Source: an uncultured Eubacteriales bacterium (lineage in GTDB: Bacteria; Bacillota; Clostridia; Oscillospirales; Acutalibacteraceae). From it: DNA of 32,046 bases. Under the pieces are notes generated by a model. That model made no database searches. It was not told the origin of the DNA and worked only from the letters and a program-made list of their open reading frames with translations. Positions 30,567 through 32,046 of the stretch are shown one piece after another; within the stretch, counting starts at the first letter, position 1, and each line of letters starts with the position of its first letter. The DNA lies in contig CAJKBQ010000029.1 in the NCBI GenBank assembly GCA_905198155.1, positions 1 through 32,046 of the forward strand. Reading direction: 5' to 3'. A program made the position numbers and the translations under genes.

Positions 30567-32046
30567 ATGATCCGTTCCAAATATTGCAATGCGATTATCG
30601 TGGTGGTGACGGGTTTGGCGGTGATTGCCGTGGCGCTGATGGGGGTATTTGCGCCGTCCATCGCGCAGGCGGCCGACGGCGGCGTGACGATGGCGTATGA
30701 ATCGACGCTGTTTGACACCGATCAGATCATGGAGATCAATATCGCCATCGACGCGGAGCAGTGGGCAACGCTGCTGGACAGCGCCATCAACGAAGAATAC
30801 TATGCGTGCGACGTGACAGTCCACGGAATCACGTTTCGCAATGTGGCCATCCGCGCCAAGGGTAACACCAGTTTGTCCAGCATTGCGAACGATCCGACGA
30901 CGGATCGGTACAGTTTTAAGATCGAGTTCGACCACTACGACGAAAGCCAGTCCTGCTTTGGGTTGGATAAGCTGGTGCTGAACAACAACTATGCCGACGC
31001 GACCAATATGAAAGAAGCGATTGTATACGATATGTTTGCGTATCTGGACGCGGATGCGTCGCTGTACAACTACGCGAAGGTTTCGGTAAACGGGGAATAT
31101 TGGGGCGTGTATTTGGCGCTGGAAGCAGTGGAGGAGCGATTTCTGCTGCGGAATTACGGCGCAGCGGCCGGAGAATTGTATAAGCCGGAGGGTGTCAATG
31201 GCGGCCGCGGGATGGGCGGAGGCGGCATGAATGCGTCCGGAAGCACCAACAGCGCGACGCTCAATTATATCGACGACGACCTCGACAGCTATGAAACCAT
31301 CTGGGACGGCGCGGTCACGGACAGCGGCAAAAAAGACCACAAGCGCGTGGTTGCAGCGTTGAAGCAGATCGCGGCGCAGGACGATGTCGCGTCCGTGATG
31401 GATGTGGACAATGTGCTGCGGTATATGGCAGTGCACACATTCGCTGTGAATCTGGACAGTTTGTCTGGGTCGATGTCGCACAATTATTACCTGTACGAGC
31501 AGGACGGGCGGCTGAACCTGATTCCGTGGGACTACAATCTGGCATGGGGCGGATTTTCGCAAGGCGGATCGGATGCGTCCAGGACAGTGAATTTCGCGAT
31601 TGATACGCCGTTTTCTGGGAATATCTCGCTGGACGACCGGTCGTTTTTCGCGGCGCTGCTGGAAAACGAGACGTATTTGGCGCAGTATCACGCGTATTTG
31701 CAGCAGCTGTGCGACTATGTGACCGACGGCACGCTGCAAGCGGTGTACAACCGCATTCGGAACCAGATTGATGCGCTGGTGGAAAGCGATCCGACCGCAT
31801 TTTATACGTATGACGAATACGACACGGCGGCGGAGGAGCTGATGACGGTATTAGTGCGGCGCGCAGAAAGCGTTGCCGGTCAGGTGGACGGTACCATTCC
31901 GTCTACGACGGCCGGGCAGCAGGCGGATTCGTCTGCGCTGGTGGATGCGTCAGATTTGAACCTGAGTGTGATGGGTACGATGAATATGGGCGGCGAAAAT
32001 GCGCCGGGCGGGCAGAACGGCACACCGCCGACGCGCCCGGAGGACA
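30567..32046 (+). CDS. CotH-type secreted kinase-fold protein, 3' end beyond the window
   Basis: The frame starts at 30567, 16 bases after the DUF4956 stop with GGAGGAGG before it, and stays open for 493 codons to the window edge. A signal peptide or anchor lies at residues 1-36 (signal-peptidase site about AQA-AD). CotH-family segments follow: VAIRAKGNTS, SFKIEFD, LNNNYADATNMKEAIVYDMF, VSVNGEYWGVYLALEAVEERFL, GELYKPEG and the metal-binding LIPWDYNLAWGG near residue 320. CotH proteins have an atypical kinase fold and can phosphorylate secreted proteins, as shown for spore-coat CotH. A Met/Gly-rich insert (about 210-225) precedes YIDDDLDSYETIWD. The C-terminal visible part becomes Gly/Gln/Asn-rich. 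The substrate here is unknown. Confidence 0.85.
   Translation, partial: MIRSKYCNAIIVVVTGLAVIAVALMGVFAPSIAQAADGGVTMAYESTLFDTDQIMEINIAIDAEQWATLLDSAINEEYYACDVTVHGITFRNVAIRAKGNTSLSSIANDPTTDRYSFKIEFDHYDESQSCFGLDKLVLNNNYADATNMKEAIVYDMFAYLDADASLYNYAKVSVNGEYWGVYLALEAVEERFLLRNYGAAAGELYKPEGVNGGRGMGGGGMNASGSTNSATLNYIDDDLDSYETIWDGAVTDSGKKDHKRVVAALKQIAAQDDVASVMDVDNVLRYMAVHTFAVNLDSLSGSMSHNYYLYEQDGRLNLIPWDYNLAWGGFSQGGSDASRTVNFAIDTPFSGNISLDDRSFFAALLENETYLAQYHAYLQQLCDYVTDGTLQAVYNRIRNQIDALVESDPTAFYTYDEYDTAAEELMTVLVRRAESVAGQVDGTIPSTTAGQQADSSALVDASDLNLSVMGTMNMGGENAPGGQNGTPPTRPED

Noticed and set aside
1..32046. tRNA, rRNA, CRISPR, prophage or insertion sequence
   Set aside because: No cloverleaf-type sequence, repeat-spacer array, transposase, integrase or phage gene was recognised anywhere in the window.

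Overview
The window looks like chromosomal DNA of a moderately high-GC (about 60% by eye) Gram-positive bacterium of the class Clostridia, most likely an uncultured or gut-associated Oscillospirales-type lineage. The grounds are: strong AAGGAGG-type ribosome binding sites on nearly every gene; sigma-A promoters with 17-bp spacers; AraC regulators, including a membrane-bound YesN-like one; an LplB/YtcP-type sugar importer without its own ATPase; AzlCD, DUF523 and VTC-DUF4956-CotH genes. I see no tRNA, rRNA, CRISPR array, phage gene, transposase or insertion sequence. The order is inferred from gene content only.

Layout. (1) 1-2561, plus strand: the tail of an esterase, then a tightly overlapping set azlC-azlD-DUF523-Nudix. 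(2) 2558-7312, plus: a promoter overlapping the Nudix stop drives a winged-helix regulator, a SbcD/YhaO-like phosphoesterase, a YhaN-like SMC-type ATPase and a PHP-type histidinol phosphatase, closed by a strong two-way terminator. (3) 7318-9805, minus: an ECF sigma factor with its anti-sigma factor, and a histidine-phosphatase-family enzyme. (4) 9839-14017: a GH38 alpha-mannosidase (minus) and an esterase (plus), diverging from an intergenic region with two 20-bp tandem repeats. (5) 14076-16532, minus: DMT transporter, GNAT acetyltransferase and a GpsA-like dehydrogenase. (6) 16568-24796, minus: an importer operon (two permeases, lipoprotein binding protein), an unrecognised probable glycoside hydrolase with its own promoter, and a membrane-bound AraC regulator. 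(7) 25141-29055: an AraC regulator (minus) diverging from a LacZ-type GH2 beta-galactosidase (plus), again with two 20-bp tandem repeats abutting the -35. (8) 29114-32046, plus: a VTC-domain polyphosphate polymerase, a DUF4956 membrane protein and a CotH-type secreted kinase that runs off the window.

How the genes work together. Regions 4, 6 and 7 together form a glycan-use island: a mannosidase, a beta-galactosidase, a probable third glycosidase, an esterase, an oligosaccharide importer and two AraC-type regulators. The two 20-bp repeat pairs are good candidates for AraC-type operators. The most unusual part is the VTC-DUF4956-CotH cassette at the right edge. All expected polyphosphate-polymerase tunnel residues are present, and it is coupled to a membrane protein of unknown function and a secreted kinase-fold protein. 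It is the best candidate for an undercharacterised system here.
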